This document shows, piece by piece, positions 34,186 to 47,510 of a stretch of 64,000 bases of DNA. The notes below the pieces were generated by a model that was not told the origin of the DNA, made no database searches, and saw nothing but the letters and a program-made list of their open reading frames with translations. How positions within the stretch are numbered: the first letter of the stretch is position 1; each line of letters begins with the position of its first letter. Source of the stretch: Klebsormidium nitens (taxonomy: Eukaryota > Streptophyta > Klebsormidiophyceae > Klebsormidiales > Klebsormidiaceae); the NCBI GenBank assembly GCA_000708835.1, contig DF237036.1, positions 149,847 through 213,846 of the forward strand, read 5' to 3'. Both the position numbers and the translations under genes were made by a program.

Positions 34186-37100
34186 ATGGCCAGGGGTCTC
34201 TCGAGGTTTGCAGATGTGACTCACGCGCCGCGCTCATTCAGGACAGGGCCCAGCCAGATGCACCGACATCGGAAGCGAGCATCAGCAGCATGGGCCTGCC
34301 AAGGCATACTATTGCTCCTGGTCACGACACTGCTGAGCACTCTGTTGCTCTGGAGCAGAGGGAGAGGCCTTTCACGGCCTGCGACCACCTCACAGGATGT
34401 CTTGCCCAAAGTAAGTAGTGTAGGATCCTGTTGTTGTGGAATGAAATCCTGGTGTATATGCATAATCAATTGGCATTGCATGATGCAGATGTAAGCTTGA
34501 TCGCTTTAGATCAATGCACGAGTTTTTGTGCGCAGCGTTGATTGATTGCAGCCCCATTGATGCACCTCTCAGTTGTAGGTGGTTTGCACCTCTCTGCTCC
34601 AACATTGCTGACATTGTTAGCTGACCTTATTCAGCTGTGTCAGTTCATATCAGTGTCATCAGTTCGAGAAAGCAGGTTCTATTTCACCGAGATCCTACCA
34701 GCAGAATTTTGACTTTTTGTTCTGTGACCGCTTCTGCCACGATGTATTGAGGCTGTGCACTGGATTCTGCACTTTTAACCACATAATTCTTACGTCCTAA
34801 CCAACTTTCATGTAATTCTTATTCTTGTTCGGAAAGGGCTTCAGGGTGGCCATCTCCAGACTAAGCTGGCAATTCAAGCATAGTCTTGTTGGAGGCGTCG
34901 CTGAACTTGAGCTTGACAGTTATGCCTTCTCCTGCCAGGCCAGGAACATAGGAGTGCACTCAGTGCTGACTGCATCGCAGAACAAGACGAATAGCAACGG
35001 AGAAGCAGGGCCGGAGTTTAGTCTGTGGTCTTCAGAGGAAGAGACAAGGAGGTGGAAGGCATGCTACCAGCGAAGACCGGAGTGGCCAGAACCGCCCCCT
35101 CAGGATCAGTCAAGCGGCTATCTACATGTGGCCTTGTCCGGGGGCCTGAACCAGATGCGAGTTGGGGTGAGCAAAACTCAGAGGGACATGGTAAATCTTG
35201 TTCGAGACCGGTGTCCGTGGCGAAGAAGGTGATTGTCCAAGTAGAAACAATCTCAGGTACGATCTTGGAACGAGAAGGAGCTTCTTTAAAAAAGGCCAAC
35301 CGTACGAGTGAGCGAACGAGAAGCGGCTTTCAAGCTGTAACGAAGATTCGCTGCACCTTCGCATTCTGAACGTGGAAGTAGACCTCTTGTTCCAGTGTTT
35401 CTTTTATCTCTCTCTCAAAATGCTGCTTTGACCCCATGCCTCGAATTCTGGTCAAGGCACTGATCATAGGCAGACTTCTTTCTCGTCCTCTGGTCTTCAC
35501 ACTCTTGAATCATATCTGTCAATCAATGCGGAACTTCCTTTACTTATGTTTATATCGACTTTAGTTCAAGAACATAAGTTGTATTGTTTCGAATCAACTG
35601 CTGTTGCAAGTCCACGTTCAGGGTCTCAGGTTCTGGCGCCAGTAGAAACTTTGCCTATCGTAATGCGGCCCAATATCTTGTCCTTCTAGACCATTCCGGA
35701 TTCCCATTCCAACCAAAAATCATTATTCTGGTAAATATCACCGCCTCTATCTCACAGAAGGGTAAATACTGACTGATAAGGTGTGGAACGGGCCTTTCAC
35801 ACCTCCGGTTATATGTGGTAGGCCGCTGTCTTCCTGCAGCTCTGCGATGCCGTGGTGGTTGCCCGGGTACTCAATGCCACCCTCGTTGTTCCCCACTTCG
35901 ACAAAGATTCTTGGTGGGACGATCACAGGTGCGGGCTCCGATTTCATTTGAAAGGTCGCTGGTCCTTAAAGCTCAAGAGATGCAAGGGGAGAGGGTCTTG
36001 CAAGCTGCAATCTCGTAAGATTGTCAGATTGATTGCGAGAAGGATGTTCTCCTGGCCTTGATCAAGTTTTGTGAAAGGAACGTTGCTTTCTCGAACCCAG
36101 TCAATTCTCGAGATTTTTGTCGTCCTGCCCTTCCGAGCAACGCCAGCTGATTGCAAAGTGCCGGAGTTCCTGATTGAACGAGGTTTTTGTGTAGGACCAA
36201 CAGAGCCGCGTTCCTCGAGGTGTAGCTGTTGCTTCTGTCAAACTCAGCTGTAGGCATGGCTCTTCCATATACTTCCGCTTTCATTCCTCCCCAGAAATCT
36301 CCGTTCCTTCGTAGTCTAGGACTCTCTCGTCGAAGAAGATCACTTGATTCACATTTTGACAGCATTGCCACAGATCCTCCCAAAACCGAAAGTTGCTCTT
36401 TGTGAACCCCTTGTGCCACTCCACCGACACCTTGAGAGCATTGGTACAACATATGCAGAGAAAAGACGGATACTTTGTTGAGGATCCCCATAAATGAGAC
36501 CACTTATTAGACATTTCACACTCTCGTCGTATCTACGTGCGCAGTAGTCTCGAAGAGGTCTTCGATGTGGATCACCTCATCGAAGCCCTGCAAGCAGACG
36601 TGCGCATCGTGAAAGCCGTTCCCGATGCGCTCGCGACTGCCAAAGTCACCTCCAAGCTGTACCCACGGAAGTCCACGCCCCAATTCTATGTCGAGCACGC
36701 ACTCCCCCTACTCCGGTGAGAGAGAACTCTGGAACATCAGCTATCCGATTCTGGACGTTATATTGTTCTTCTGCGCCTGGAAACAGTCCGCTATAAGTCA
36801 CCTCCAAGCTGTATCCACTGAGTCCTCGCGCCACTTCTTGTCGAGCACGCACTTCCGTACGCAATTGAGACAATCTTCAAAAGCATCGCTTGTAACCCGG
36901 GTTTTGGGACCCTAATTGCCTCACGAACTCCAAGGTTTTGATGTAGTTGGATCAAGGCGCGAGAAACTTACGAACTGGATGCGGCAAGTTTGAACGTTCC
37001 TGCCACGTGGCGGGGAAAATTACGCCATCTTTTAAGCCCTTTCACCCCTGGCTTGAGTCTCGAGGTTATGATCAGTGTTTGCATGTGCTTCAGGATCCAC

Positions 37101-40100
37101 AAATTGTCACTTTTGGGAATCTCGATTTAAGCGCTGTGATTTGTCTCACTTTTGCAAGGGGCCGCTGAACTCGATTTTTAATTCGTCCAGTACGTGCCCC
37201 ATAAGCTATCGGGCCTTTGCAGAGTCTGCAGTGGATCTTGCGTGAGCTGCCACTGTGAAGAAGCGTGAAGCATCACCCGGAAGCTCATGCTTGAAGAAGA
37301 CTTTGCGATGACCGTGCTTGGTGCGTTGCTTCCAGGAGCAAAGGCCAGCTGGAGCTTCGCAAGTTCGACTTCAGATTGGCGGACCGCATCGACGAGGACC
37401 TTCAGAAGGTTAGAGCCGAGTATCCCATCATTGTTATAGTTACCTTCTTTGTCTTCTCTTGTATGGACCCGGTCGATTGATGGATGCAAGCTTTCCTGCA
37501 TATCTTTGCGCACCCATCAATGCCTTTGATTGAAGTGGAAAAAGGCAGGCTATGTTTCCTTTGGCTCTTGTCAGGCCCCTTTCTGGCCAGGGAGAAACGG
37601 TTTGCCTTTACAAACGGTGCACTCCTCATCGCCTGCTCGCAAATGCCGGCTGACGTTAGCGAGGCTGCTTTTTTGAGCCGTGGCAATGATAATTCGGTGG
37701 GTTTGTTTCTTACTCACGGGCAAGTCCTTCATCGCTTGACGCCACTTTTGTATCCTCTTTCGCCCACCAAGCACACGCATGAGCAACGGCCTTCGCTATC
37801 CTTCAGCATGACGTCCAATGGCGGCTTTCTTTTCGGCTCTCGTTTGTGCGACTGAGACTGGACCCAACTGATTGGTCAAAGGACTCTCTTTTATTGCGAT
37901 TCCTGCACGCTTTGATCAAGTGGTTAGCACAAAAGACGAACCTCGGCGCTCATCTAGCACGAGGATTGCCTCGCATGGCAAAGATCGTCGATTCCTTGCA
38001 GTGTTTCGTTGGACTTGAGAATCTTCCGCCCGTCAGCACGACATAAGCCAAAGCGAGTTCGTCTTGGTGACCGGTGGCAGTGATCATTAATAGTGGCTTT
38101 TCGCGTTCACCCATTCCAACTCTTGCCCACTCTTGTGACGCCCCGTCAATATCGTTTCTAAATGGGGCCGAACGTTCCGACAATGGCCCTTGAACCGCAA
38201 TTGCGTGGTCGACTCCGTTTCAAACTTGGCGATCTCAAAAAATGGTAGACGGTGGCACTGACGACTGCTCATGGGTACGCTTCTTTGCCAATGTTGGATC
38301 ACTTCACCCCTGATGCCACGCCAATATCCTCGAAAAATGCCAAGTGCACAGAAGGCGGCTCTCAAACTGGCCTTCGGCTGCTTTCGCGTGTCGGACTCTG
38401 TTTCAGTACCTCGAACATGGTAACGCGTTGCTGGTGACCAGTGGCCGTGATGAGCAACAGTGGGTACTCTAATTTACCCATGTCTGGTTTGTTCGAAGAG
38501 ATGCTACGTCGCTATCGTTTTCAAGAGACTGACTGGCGGATCAGTGGCCCTCAGACCGACCTTCCGGCTGCTTTTGGGATGCTTTTGCGTGTTCGACGTT
38601 GTTTCAGCACCTCAAAGATGGTGACGAGTTGCGGGTGAGTGGTGGCAGTGGTAATTAACAGCGGGTACACTTAATTACCATGTGATCTCCGCTTTTTGCT
38701 GAGGCCACGTTGTCTGTCCTGTTTGAATAGACCAAGTGTGTGGAACAGTGGCTCTCAGACCCGTGTTCGACTGCGATTGCATATCCGAACTGATTTCAGC
38801 ATCTCAAACATAGTGGATTTATGTTGTTGTTTGAGGGCAGTGATGAACAGCAATGGGTATCCTTGTTTTACCCAGTTGGTCTTTGTTCATGACTGATGCC
38901 ACGTAGATTCCCTTTTCAGAACGGCCAAGTACGCAGCCGAGTGGTTCTCAGATTCGACTTTAAGTGCAGCAGTGTACCCGACTCTATTTCAGCACCTCGA
39001 ACATGGTGACATTCTGCTGGTGACTGGTGGCAGTGACGACTGTTAGTGGGTAATCTTGTTTACCCATGAAGCTTACTTCGACACTGAAGCCACGTACTAT
39101 CGTTTTCAATTGGGCCGGATGTCCGGAACAGTGGCCCGCAGTCCCACTTTCGGCTGCTTGCGGGTGTTTGACAATGTTTTAGCACCTCGGACATGGTGGG
39201 TGTATGCTGGTGACTGGGGGCAAGGACGAGAATTAGTATGTATTCTTGTCTACTCACTTCGCTCCTAACTGAGTTTGATGCCACGTCGAGATCCTATCAA
39301 AGAGGCCGAGTGGTCGGAACAGTGGCCTTCTAGACTGACCTCCCTGCTGCTTTTGCGTGTTCTGACTCTGTTTTAGCACCCCAAACATGGGATCCTCTGC
39401 TAGTACCCGGTGGCAGTGATGAGCAGTAGTGGGTAATGTTGTTTGCCCACTCCGTCTTGGTTAGTCTTCGATGCCCTGTCGTTGTCCTTCCCAAAAAGAC
39501 CCAACGTGGCCCTCAGACCGTTATTGACTGCGACTGCGCTTGTTTCAGCACCTCATACATGGCGGGTTTACAGCTGGTGACGGGTGGCGATGCCTCGATT
39601 CTTGTCGATGCGCTGTTGTGCCTTTCCAGGACAGTGGCTCTCAGGCTAATCCTCGCTGCTTTTGCGTGACTTTGTGTCAGCGCTTCGAAGATGGTGACAA
39701 TTCGCCGGTTTAAGTGGTGGCAAAAAAAACAGTAGTGGGTACTCTTAGTTAACCCATCTTTTGCTTCGTCAACTCCGATGCCATGTCATAGTCCTTCTCA
39801 AAGAGGCCAAGCGCCCAGAATAGTGGCTCTCAGATCGACCGCTGGCTGCTTTCACGTCTTCGACTCTGTTTCAGCTCCTTAGAGTACATAGCAACTTGAT
39901 GCCGGTCACCGGTAACCGGTGGCAGTGACGAGTACCAGTGGGTATTCTGGTTCACAAACGGCGGTTTTGCACAAACTTGATGGCATGTCAATATCGTTTT
40001 CAGAGGGACCAAGCGCACCGAATAGTGAACCCTTGAACCCTTGGCTGCTTCCGCGTGTACGACTCTGTCTGAGTGCCTTGAACCTGGTGACCGTTTGCTG

Positions 40101-43100
40101 GTGATGGGGGGCAATGATGAGTATCAATGGGTATTCTGTTCTACCCAACCTCTTCTCGTGTGTCATTGACGCCCTGTCGTTGTCCTATTCGAGAGGCCAA
40201 GTGTGTGGAACAGACCATCTTTCGATGTGACTGTGTATTTTGACACCTCAGGAAACTTGGCTGCTTTCACGTCTAGGACTGTGTTTTAGCACCATGAACA
40301 TGGTGACCATCTGCTAGTGACTGGGGGCAAGGATGTTTAGCTGTGGGTATCCTTTTCTGCCCAGCTTCATCTTGGTGTGTTACTGATGCCACGTCATTAT
40401 CCTTATTCGAAGAGGCCCGGTGCTCAAAAGAATGGCTCTCAGACCGACCTTCGGCTGCATTTGCGTTCTCGACCCTGTTCAGCAATTTATACATGGAACC
40501 TTTTGCTGGTGACTGGTGGCAATGATGAATAAGAGTGGGTACGCTTGTTTACCCACTCCGCCCTTGCTACACCAATGCCAGTTGTTATTCTATTCCAAGA
40601 ATCCAAGTTTGCGGGACAGTGGATCTAGACTCGTCTCAACTGCAACTTTGTGTCCAACTCTTTTCTCCACGTGAAAGATGGTGACGTTCTGCTGGTGACC
40701 GAGCAATAACGAGTATTGGTAAGGATTCTTGTTACCCACCTCACACCTGATCAAGTTTTGCTGTCAGGTCGGTATCCTTGCTATAAAGGTCAAGTGGGCA
40801 GAAGAGCGGCCCTCAGACCCCTCCTCAACTGCAATTTCGTGTTCTACTCGGTTTTGACACCTCAAACTTGGTGACATTCTGCTGGTCACTGGTGGCAGTG
40901 ATAAATTTTGATGGGTATTGTTGAGCACCCCACCGACCTGTCGTTCGATGCCACGTCCTTATCCTTTCGAGAGAGGTAGGTCGGGTGTGCGGATTGCTGG
41001 CTCTCAGACCGACCTTGGCTGCTTCTGCAGATTCGACTCTTGTTCAGCACCTCAACCATTGTGACGTTTGTTTGGGCCCCGTGGCACTGACGAGTGTCAG
41101 TGGGTAGTCTTGTCACCCATTGTCTTGAATCATCACTGATGTCCCTTCGTTATCTTTTCAAAGATGCCAAGCACGCAAAACAGTGGCTCTCAGACCGACC
41201 TGTGGCTGCTTTGCGTGTTCGACTCTGTTTCAGCACCTCGAACATGGTGACCTTTTTGCTGGTCACCGGTGGCAGTGATGAGTATCAGTAGATACTCCTG
41301 TTCATCCATGTCGTCAAGGTTCAGACATAAGGCCACGTTCTTAACCTTTCAAAACGACCGACTGGGCAGAACAGTGGCCCTCAAACCGGCCTTTTTCGCT
41401 TCTGCGTTTTCGACTCTCTTTTAGCACTTCAAACATGTAACCTTCTGCTGATGACCGGTGGCAATGCTGTTTAACTGTGGGTACGCTGTTCTATCCACTT
41501 CGCCCTGTCACGTTCGATGCCACGTCTTTATCCTTTTCAAAAAGACCAGAAGTGCGGAACAGTGGCTTTCAGACTCGTCTCATCTGCAATAGCGTACCCG
41601 TCTCCGCTTCGAAAAAATGGTGACGTTTGGTGGTGACTGGTAGCAGTTAAGAATATTATTGGCGATTCACCCACTCGCTTTTTAGCAGATCTGATGCCAC
41701 GTGGATATCCTTCTTGTTGAGGCGAGTGGACAGAACAGTGGCCCTCAAACCCATCTTCAACTTCGTTTTGGCATCCGACGCTGTTTCAGCACCTCATGAG
41801 ACATGGCAAGTTAATGCTGGTGACTCGTGGCAGGGATGAGTATCAGTGGGTATTCTCGTTTACCCACATCGCCTGTTCCGAAGCCACGTCGTTCCCTTCT
41901 GAGAACGGCCGAGTGCGCCGAACAGTGGCCCTCAGCCCCTTCGTCAACGGCGATTCCGTATTCGACTCTGTTTCAAGCACCTCAAACATTGTAACGTTTG
42001 TGGGTCCCCGTCGCACTGACCAGTGTCGGTGGGTAGTCTTTGCACCCATTGCTTTTGCATGTTCGACTCTGTTTCAGCACGTCAAGTACGGTGATGTTTT
42101 CTAGTGACTGGTGGCAACGATAGTGGGCACTCTTGTTTACCCACCTCCCCCTCGGTTTTCCAACGCCACGTCGTTGTTCTTCGAAAAAACCGAGTTCGCA
42201 GGACAGTGGCTCTCAGATCGACCTTGGCTGCTTTTGCGCGACTTTGTTTCAGCACTTTAAACATGGTGACGTTTTGCTGGTTAGAGCGCTGGCAATGACC
42301 GTCAAAAGTGGGTACGCTTTATTGACTCATTGTCCAATTGATGACCTCCGATGCCACGTCGTTCTCCTTTGCGGAGAAGCCGAGTGCGCAGAACACTAGC
42401 TCTTTGACCCATTCTAACACGCGTTTCCATACTCGACTCCGTTTCCAATACCTCAAACATGGTGACGACTTGTGACGGCTAGTGACGGTTGGCAGTGATC
42501 AGTATCAGTGGGTATTTTACCTACCCAACCAATCACGTCCTTTGTTGACGCCAAGTCCTTATCCTTTTCAGAGAGGTAGCCCAAGAGTGGCCATAGACCG
42601 GCTACCGAGTTCAACCTATTTGGCCCCACAACTATAGCTTGCGAATACCCATGCTTCCTTTCGTCAGTTTTTTGAGCTTGGAAGAACCTAAGCCTTCTTC
42701 GCTTTTCCTTGTGCACGTTCGTTAACCCGTGTAAGTCATATACTGTCCCTACTACCTTATCAGTGCTCGTCTGTTCGTCGGTTGTTGAGATAGTGGCAGT
42801 GATGTCGTACAATTACTGGGCATTTTTACAGCTTACTTTGCCTGGACAACCGATGCCGTTGCTGGTCGCGTTTCCCGTTGTCGGTTGGGTAGGATTCACG
42901 AAGCCTGTATGCTCACATAACGGAGGTAATCAGCGCCATTTTCATTGTCTTAGCGGGTGGTCCCTTTCGTCCTGGATCCATGTGCTGCGAAGGCTACTGC
43001 AGGAGTTTCCCTCACTATCTATGCAACCAACGCCGCACTGCCTGGTTTACTAGCGCTAGCTCAGCTTGCCGGTATGGGCTCTCCATAAAGTGTCTACAAT

Positions 43101-46100
43101 TTTGTGATGCTACTTCTCGCCCGATTTGACGACTACGTAGACGAGGCGTTTCTGCTTGTTCCATTATATGTACAGCGTCAGACGTACTCAGCTTATCCAC
43201 ACCCCGTGCTCGCCCTTCGCTTACTCTGGATGATTTGACGCTGTGCGTTGGAATGCACTCTTCTGCTTTGCTCTGCTTCCACTTTCGTCATTCGTTGTAA
43301 ATCTGTCACGTGACAAAAGCAATCTGCAGATCGATTCTTTGCTAACGCTAGAAATGATTTATCCCCGCCTTTTTCTTTTGAACAATTGAGGAACCGGACC
43401 AGTTCTAAGAGCAAAAGGAATGTTAGAAAAGCTTCGTCTTGATGTAAAACAGTCTTTGGACAGCAAACTGATTCGAGAAATGACAAATCCGTCAGGAGAA
43501 GCTCAGGCGAGGATGCATGTCACAGCTCGGCCCTCATCAGCCGAAGCGCGAGGTCGTGTTTGACGCCTCTTACAATCAGGATTTTCTTTTGAACACTTTG
43601 CTGAACGCTCTTCGAACTTCCGCGATACTGCCAGAATTTTCTTGTCGACTCTCACTGCCTACAAGATCACGTGAAGCGTGTATGCGATTCCCTCGTATCA
43701 GTGTTGTGAAGATTCTGCTCGCTCTTTCTCCTGCTGATCGAGCGAGCCTTGCAAAGACGTGCGCGCTGCCTTCGCGCGATTGAACATCTTGAAATGTCGG
43801 AAGTCAAACTCTTGCTTAAAAAGGTGGCAATGAAGGGCTGTAGATGCTTGAGTGCGGGCTCTGAACTCATGCATCAGTTTGTTTGGGCTGATGCCGCTAC
43901 TTGCGAGAGTCAATACGTTCCTAGAATCTTGCTCCCGAGTTACTACCCTACTGGATCCGCACTTTCACTTCCCAAAGGCTTGGGGCAGAAACGGTCCTGC
44001 CTTCTTGTTGGGTGTGTTTCGGACAAGTCAAGATGGCTTAGGCACAGGCAATTTCAGACCGGATTTCTGGAATCAAGGGGGGCCAGAAGGTCTTGTCAAG
44101 ACAACAATCTTTGTTGCATAGAGAGTGCCGTGCCCGGTACGCTTGGAGCCCAATTAGCCGAGACTACACGATACAATGAGAGCCGCAGGAGGATATTGCT
44201 TCTGCTTTTGTTGCTACAAGCTACTACTTGGTGCCACCCTTTCTACAACTCGACGGATCGTCGCGTGCTTAGTCGTTTGACACGTGGGTTAGGTAATTGC
44301 GTCAGCTGAATATCGCCATTTATTGTGGGTCGTGCTCGTTCTGAGAAATCCGTTTTACGAATATTTTTGGAACATGTGCACACCCGACAGAAAACTGTGT
44401 GCTCGACGTGGGCGCTTTTGTCATAACCGGGATCTGCCAAAGGGTTGACCCCAGCTTCTGGGAGTTCTCAAGAGGCTAAGGTTTTCCGCGGGATCGTCGG
44501 GGTACAAATGGTGCTTGTGGTTGTTCCTATTCATCCAGCACCTTAAGTACGTCGGTTCTAGGATTGCAAAGTCTTTGTCTTTTGAGTTCTCAGCGGTTAC
44601 AGACCGCGGCTGCTTCCATACAAATACGGATAAGATTGACCTTTTCGGGGAATCAGCTGGATGGAATCTCGTCGCTTCCTGTCTTTGTATAGAAATGGTT
44701 GATTGGTCTTTTTGTAAGTGGCGGGGATGCATTCAATCTGGTTGAGTTGCCGCGGGACTCAAATACCATATCGCACTGCTGCTGATGCCAGTGTGCACTT
44801 CTTCTGGACTGCACCCTTGCCATTTACTCATCACTGGCCCGGCAAGGACAGCCAGTCCGCGCTTGCATGGATGGTAGTATCAACTATTTGAGGAAACGAC
44901 CTCGTTGATACCTCCTACCATTATAGTACGCTTTCGTACACTTTTCCAGTGCACTTTGACTTCGACCAATGTGTGATTTCGGGCTAAGAGGTTGCCACTT
45001 CTTCGACTGGATGAGTGAAAACATCGCTCATTGATGCAGTTCCTTGACTGACGCCCCAACGAATCAATTCAGCCTTGTTTTCCGCTTTTCTCCGGCTCAC
45101 GACTCACTTGGTTGGACCCTGTCTTTTTGCAGTTGCGTTGCCGCGTCAACTTCCATGCCCTGCGCTTCACTCCAACTCTCGAAACGATCGGCCGGCGCCT
45201 CGTTTCTGCCGTGAGCAAGGATCGGAAACCGTTCGTCGCTCTACATCTGCGGTGAGGACGCAATCGGTTGCTCTTTTGGTCCGAGACAACCTATGCAAAC
45301 GGAAGCCTGGCGAAATTTTCTTATTTATACAAGGTGGCAAGGTTCATGCCGAGGATCGATTCTAGTCGAATGAGTCTTCTTTTTTTACAGAGAGTCTTGG
45401 CGCTCTCGAATGTCTTAGGAATTCTTCAAGTTGAAGTGGCAGCTTTTTACAACGCTCGTATCGCTCTTATCGCTGAAAGTGGTCGGGTGGCTGCTGGTAA
45501 CAAAGCACATGTCCGTTAAAGGAATCATTCGGGCGGAGTACGAAGTACGACTGATATTGGAAAAGTTTTGAATAGCTTTCAAAACTTCCTTGCTGACATG
45601 ACTCCGAACAGAAAGCAAGACTTGGATCAGAGCTGCAAAGTTGATGAATAAGCTGTCGAACCCGAATCTGCGGACACTGATATGGAGGTCTTTGACACGT
45701 CGTACTTTACAAACAGTGGACGATGCGGTTTTTACCTTTGATTGCAAGTACGGGCTCAAAAGCGAAGCGACAACATGTGTTGATCTTTGTTAGGACCTCA
45801 CGACTCATGTCCTGAATAAGGAAGTGGTGGTTCTGTTAACGATTGCGATACCTGTCCTGCCCGCGTTTGGCGTGTTTGACTGTCGGATGGGCCCTTGACA
45901 GTCGAGGAAACGATTGTGCGGGGTGCTGGATATAGAATGTTTCGCGCAAAACTATGAAGCTGACCTGCCTCACATGTTCCAACAAAAGGTTCCGGAACTT
46001 ATACGGTTTCGAGCCACACATCCTCGCGTTCTTTCGGGGTGCGACTACAGGTTGGACCCGAGGGAGAGTCAGAGCTGCTGCACTGTGCTCCCGCTGGAAG

Positions 46101-47510
46101 CAGCTCCTTTCGGACTCCGCAGCGCTTATTTATTAGTCGCATGGTTTCGTTCACTTGGTTTCGTAAGCCTCGAAATCGAATCCCATTATCCTGCAGGTTC
46201 GAGCCCGACACGCTGGCTTTCTCCGGGTGCGACAACGGACTTGGCGTCGAAGCTGAGGCGGAGCTCACCGCACTGCTTCACCACTGGAATCCTTGCTCTC
46301 GACTCTCTACAAAACTGCTTAAAAAGTTCGCATCGGTTCTGAACTGATCCAAAGAAGTTCTACCCTGCAGGTTCGAGCCCGACATGCTGGCGTTCTCCGG
46401 GTGCGACTACGGGCTGGGGGCCGAGGCTGAAGCGGAGCTGACCGCACTACGCGCCCGCTGGAAGAACCTGCCTCAAGACATGGATCCGGATCATCAGCGG
46501 AGGCACGGCCACTGTGTTTTGACGCCGGAAGAGGTGAGTTTCACCGAATTTGTCTTTTCTGTGTCTCGCTTATTGTTCATCTCTTTAGTACAGCGTCTCG
46601 TTCCAATTTTGCGTCTGCTTTGTCTCGTCCGTCGAGAAAAGCGGCCTCAAAACGCATCGACCCGGACCATAAGTGGATGCATGGCAGCTGCGTCACGTGT
46701 CTGGAGTAGGTGAGCTTTCGGAAGCTTTCTCCCGTTTTGTGCGCCGACTGCTGTGCCGTTGTGATGGTGCACTGCACACCGGTCGGCGTTGGAGGTCCGG
46801 GGCCTTGTCCCATGACAATCTCCATTTCATTTCTTACTGCCCCAGTGCTTCCTCTGTGTCAACATCAATCTTGGTTGCACGTTCCCTCAGCCAGCTTATC
46901 CTGTCCTCCTTTGGAGTCCTTGTCCAAAAGACAAGATCATTCGCCCAGCTCAATAGAGCTAGGAGCGGTGGAAGTTGCGGAAATTCCCCCGGCCGAGCTT
47001 TCTGTGCTAACCTAGAGAGTTGGCTTTGTGCAGATTGGAAGGTCGCTCGAAGCCCTCGGTTACCCGAGCGACACTCTTGTGTACATTGCTTCTGGCCCCA
47101 TCTTCGGAGGCGAAGTCTCCGTCAAACCCCTGCGAGAAAGGTTCCCCAACCTAGTTACCAAGACCACGCTGATGACGTCCACCGAGTTACAGCCCCTGAG
47201 TCGCTCGTTTTCAAAGTTGGCAGCCCTGGATTATATCGTATGTGCAGCGGCAGATGCGTTTATTAGCAATAACAACGGGAACATGGCTCGCGTGATTGCA
47301 GGAGTAAGACTAGTTGCAGGTAACAGGCAAAGCATACAGCTTGCGGGTTATGACTTACAAAGAGTACTGGATGACAAAGCCTTGTCGAAGACGGAGTTGA
47401 GTCGGAAACTGAGGAAGAAAGTGGCAGACAAGTCGAATCTAAGCCTAGACGTCAGAACAGACGGAAGCTTCTTCCAACACCCTGTCGAGTGCATATGCTC
47501 ATCAATCTAG
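34186..47510 (+). CDS. O-fucosyltransferase family protein (plant type, type II membrane)
   Basis: Eight exons: 34186-34410, 34939-35166, 35840-35928, 36545-36715, 37336-37408, 45133-45251, 46371-46533, 47034-47510. All phases close, giving 514 aa. The start MARGLSRF leads to a basic cytosolic end and a signal anchor (residues ~36-56), as expected for a Golgi type II enzyme. Family hallmarks are GGLNQMRVG (~143-151), the LNATLVVP strand (~162-169), IFDVDH-like VFDVDHLIEAL, LRCRVNFHALRFTP, HLRFEPDMLAFSGC (~300-313), EALGYPSDTLVYIASG, and the C-terminal pattern ending FFQHPVECIC, which supports the last exon reading through to 47510. The family transfers fucose or acts on wall-related or protein acceptors, but the acceptor is unknown here. 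Intron 5 is 7.7 kb and carries a satellite array. Introns 4, 6 and 7 carry exon-edge copies. Confidence 0.93.
36785..36865 (+). repeat. Copy of the 3' edge of the FDVDH exon
   Basis: AGTCACCTCCAAGCTGTA and TGTCGAGCACGCACT recur downstream of exon 36545-36715 in the same orientation. They represent the last ~70 bases of the exon with several changes. The donor itself (CCGGTGAG in the exon) is eroded. Confidence 0.85.
38030..42540 (+). repeat. ~190-bp tandem satellite array, about 24 diverged monomers, inside an intron
   Basis: Monomer landmarks recur in order: a pyrimidine-rich stretch ending GACTCTGTTTCAG, CACCTCGAACATGGTGAC, TGGTGACTGGTGGCAGTGA, GTGGGTA, TTACCCA, GATGCCACGTCGTTATCC and GTGGCTCTCAGACCGACC. 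The CACCTC landmark falls near 38408, 38605, 38798, 38990, 39180, 39375, 39548, 39872, 40072, 40290, 40483, 40857, 41045, 41230, 41424, 41787, 41975, 42252 and 42447, so the period is about 180-200, with a few short units. Monomers are diverged by substitutions and small indels. There is no conserved reading frame through the array. The array lies entirely in intron 5 of the O-fucosyltransferase gene. Confidence 0.92.
45850..46300 (+). repeat. Copies of the 5' edge of the DMLAFSGCDYGL exon
   Basis: Direct copies upstream of exon 46371-46533. About 46185-46300 is close to the exon (CAGGTTCGAGCCCGACACGC and onward to CTGGCTTTCTCCGGGTGCGA). About 46005-46110 is diverged (CATCCTCGCGTTCTTTCGGG). 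A fragment lies at about 45850-45890. The nearest copy retains a CTGCAG acceptor and stays open for about 30 codons. Confidence 0.88.
46640..46725 (+). repeat. Copy of the 3' edge of the DMLAFSGCDYGL exon
   Basis: AACGCATCGACCCGGACCAT, GGATGCATGGCAGCTGCGT and a final GAGTAGGTGAGCTTTCGG repeat the end of exon 46371-46533 (ATGGATCCGGATCATCAG... GAAGAGGTGAGTTTC) about 190 bases downstream. The donor-like GGTGAG is kept, but the copy has an in-frame stop. Confidence 0.82.

Noticed and set aside
41796-42104. 103-codon frame within the satellite array (VTRGRDEYQWVFSFTH)
   Set aside because: Not conserved in other monomers, which carry stops and frameshifts; it is chance within the repeat.
38030-42540. 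CRISPR-like or mobile-element interpretation of the regular repeat array
   Set aside because: Monomers are contiguous, ~190 bp and diverged throughout, without unique spacers, terminal repeats or coding capacity, in a eukaryotic intron.
43749-44309. 187-codon plus-strand frame in the long O-fucosyltransferase intron
   Set aside because: No recognisable domain, no splice support, and the flanking exons join in phase without it.
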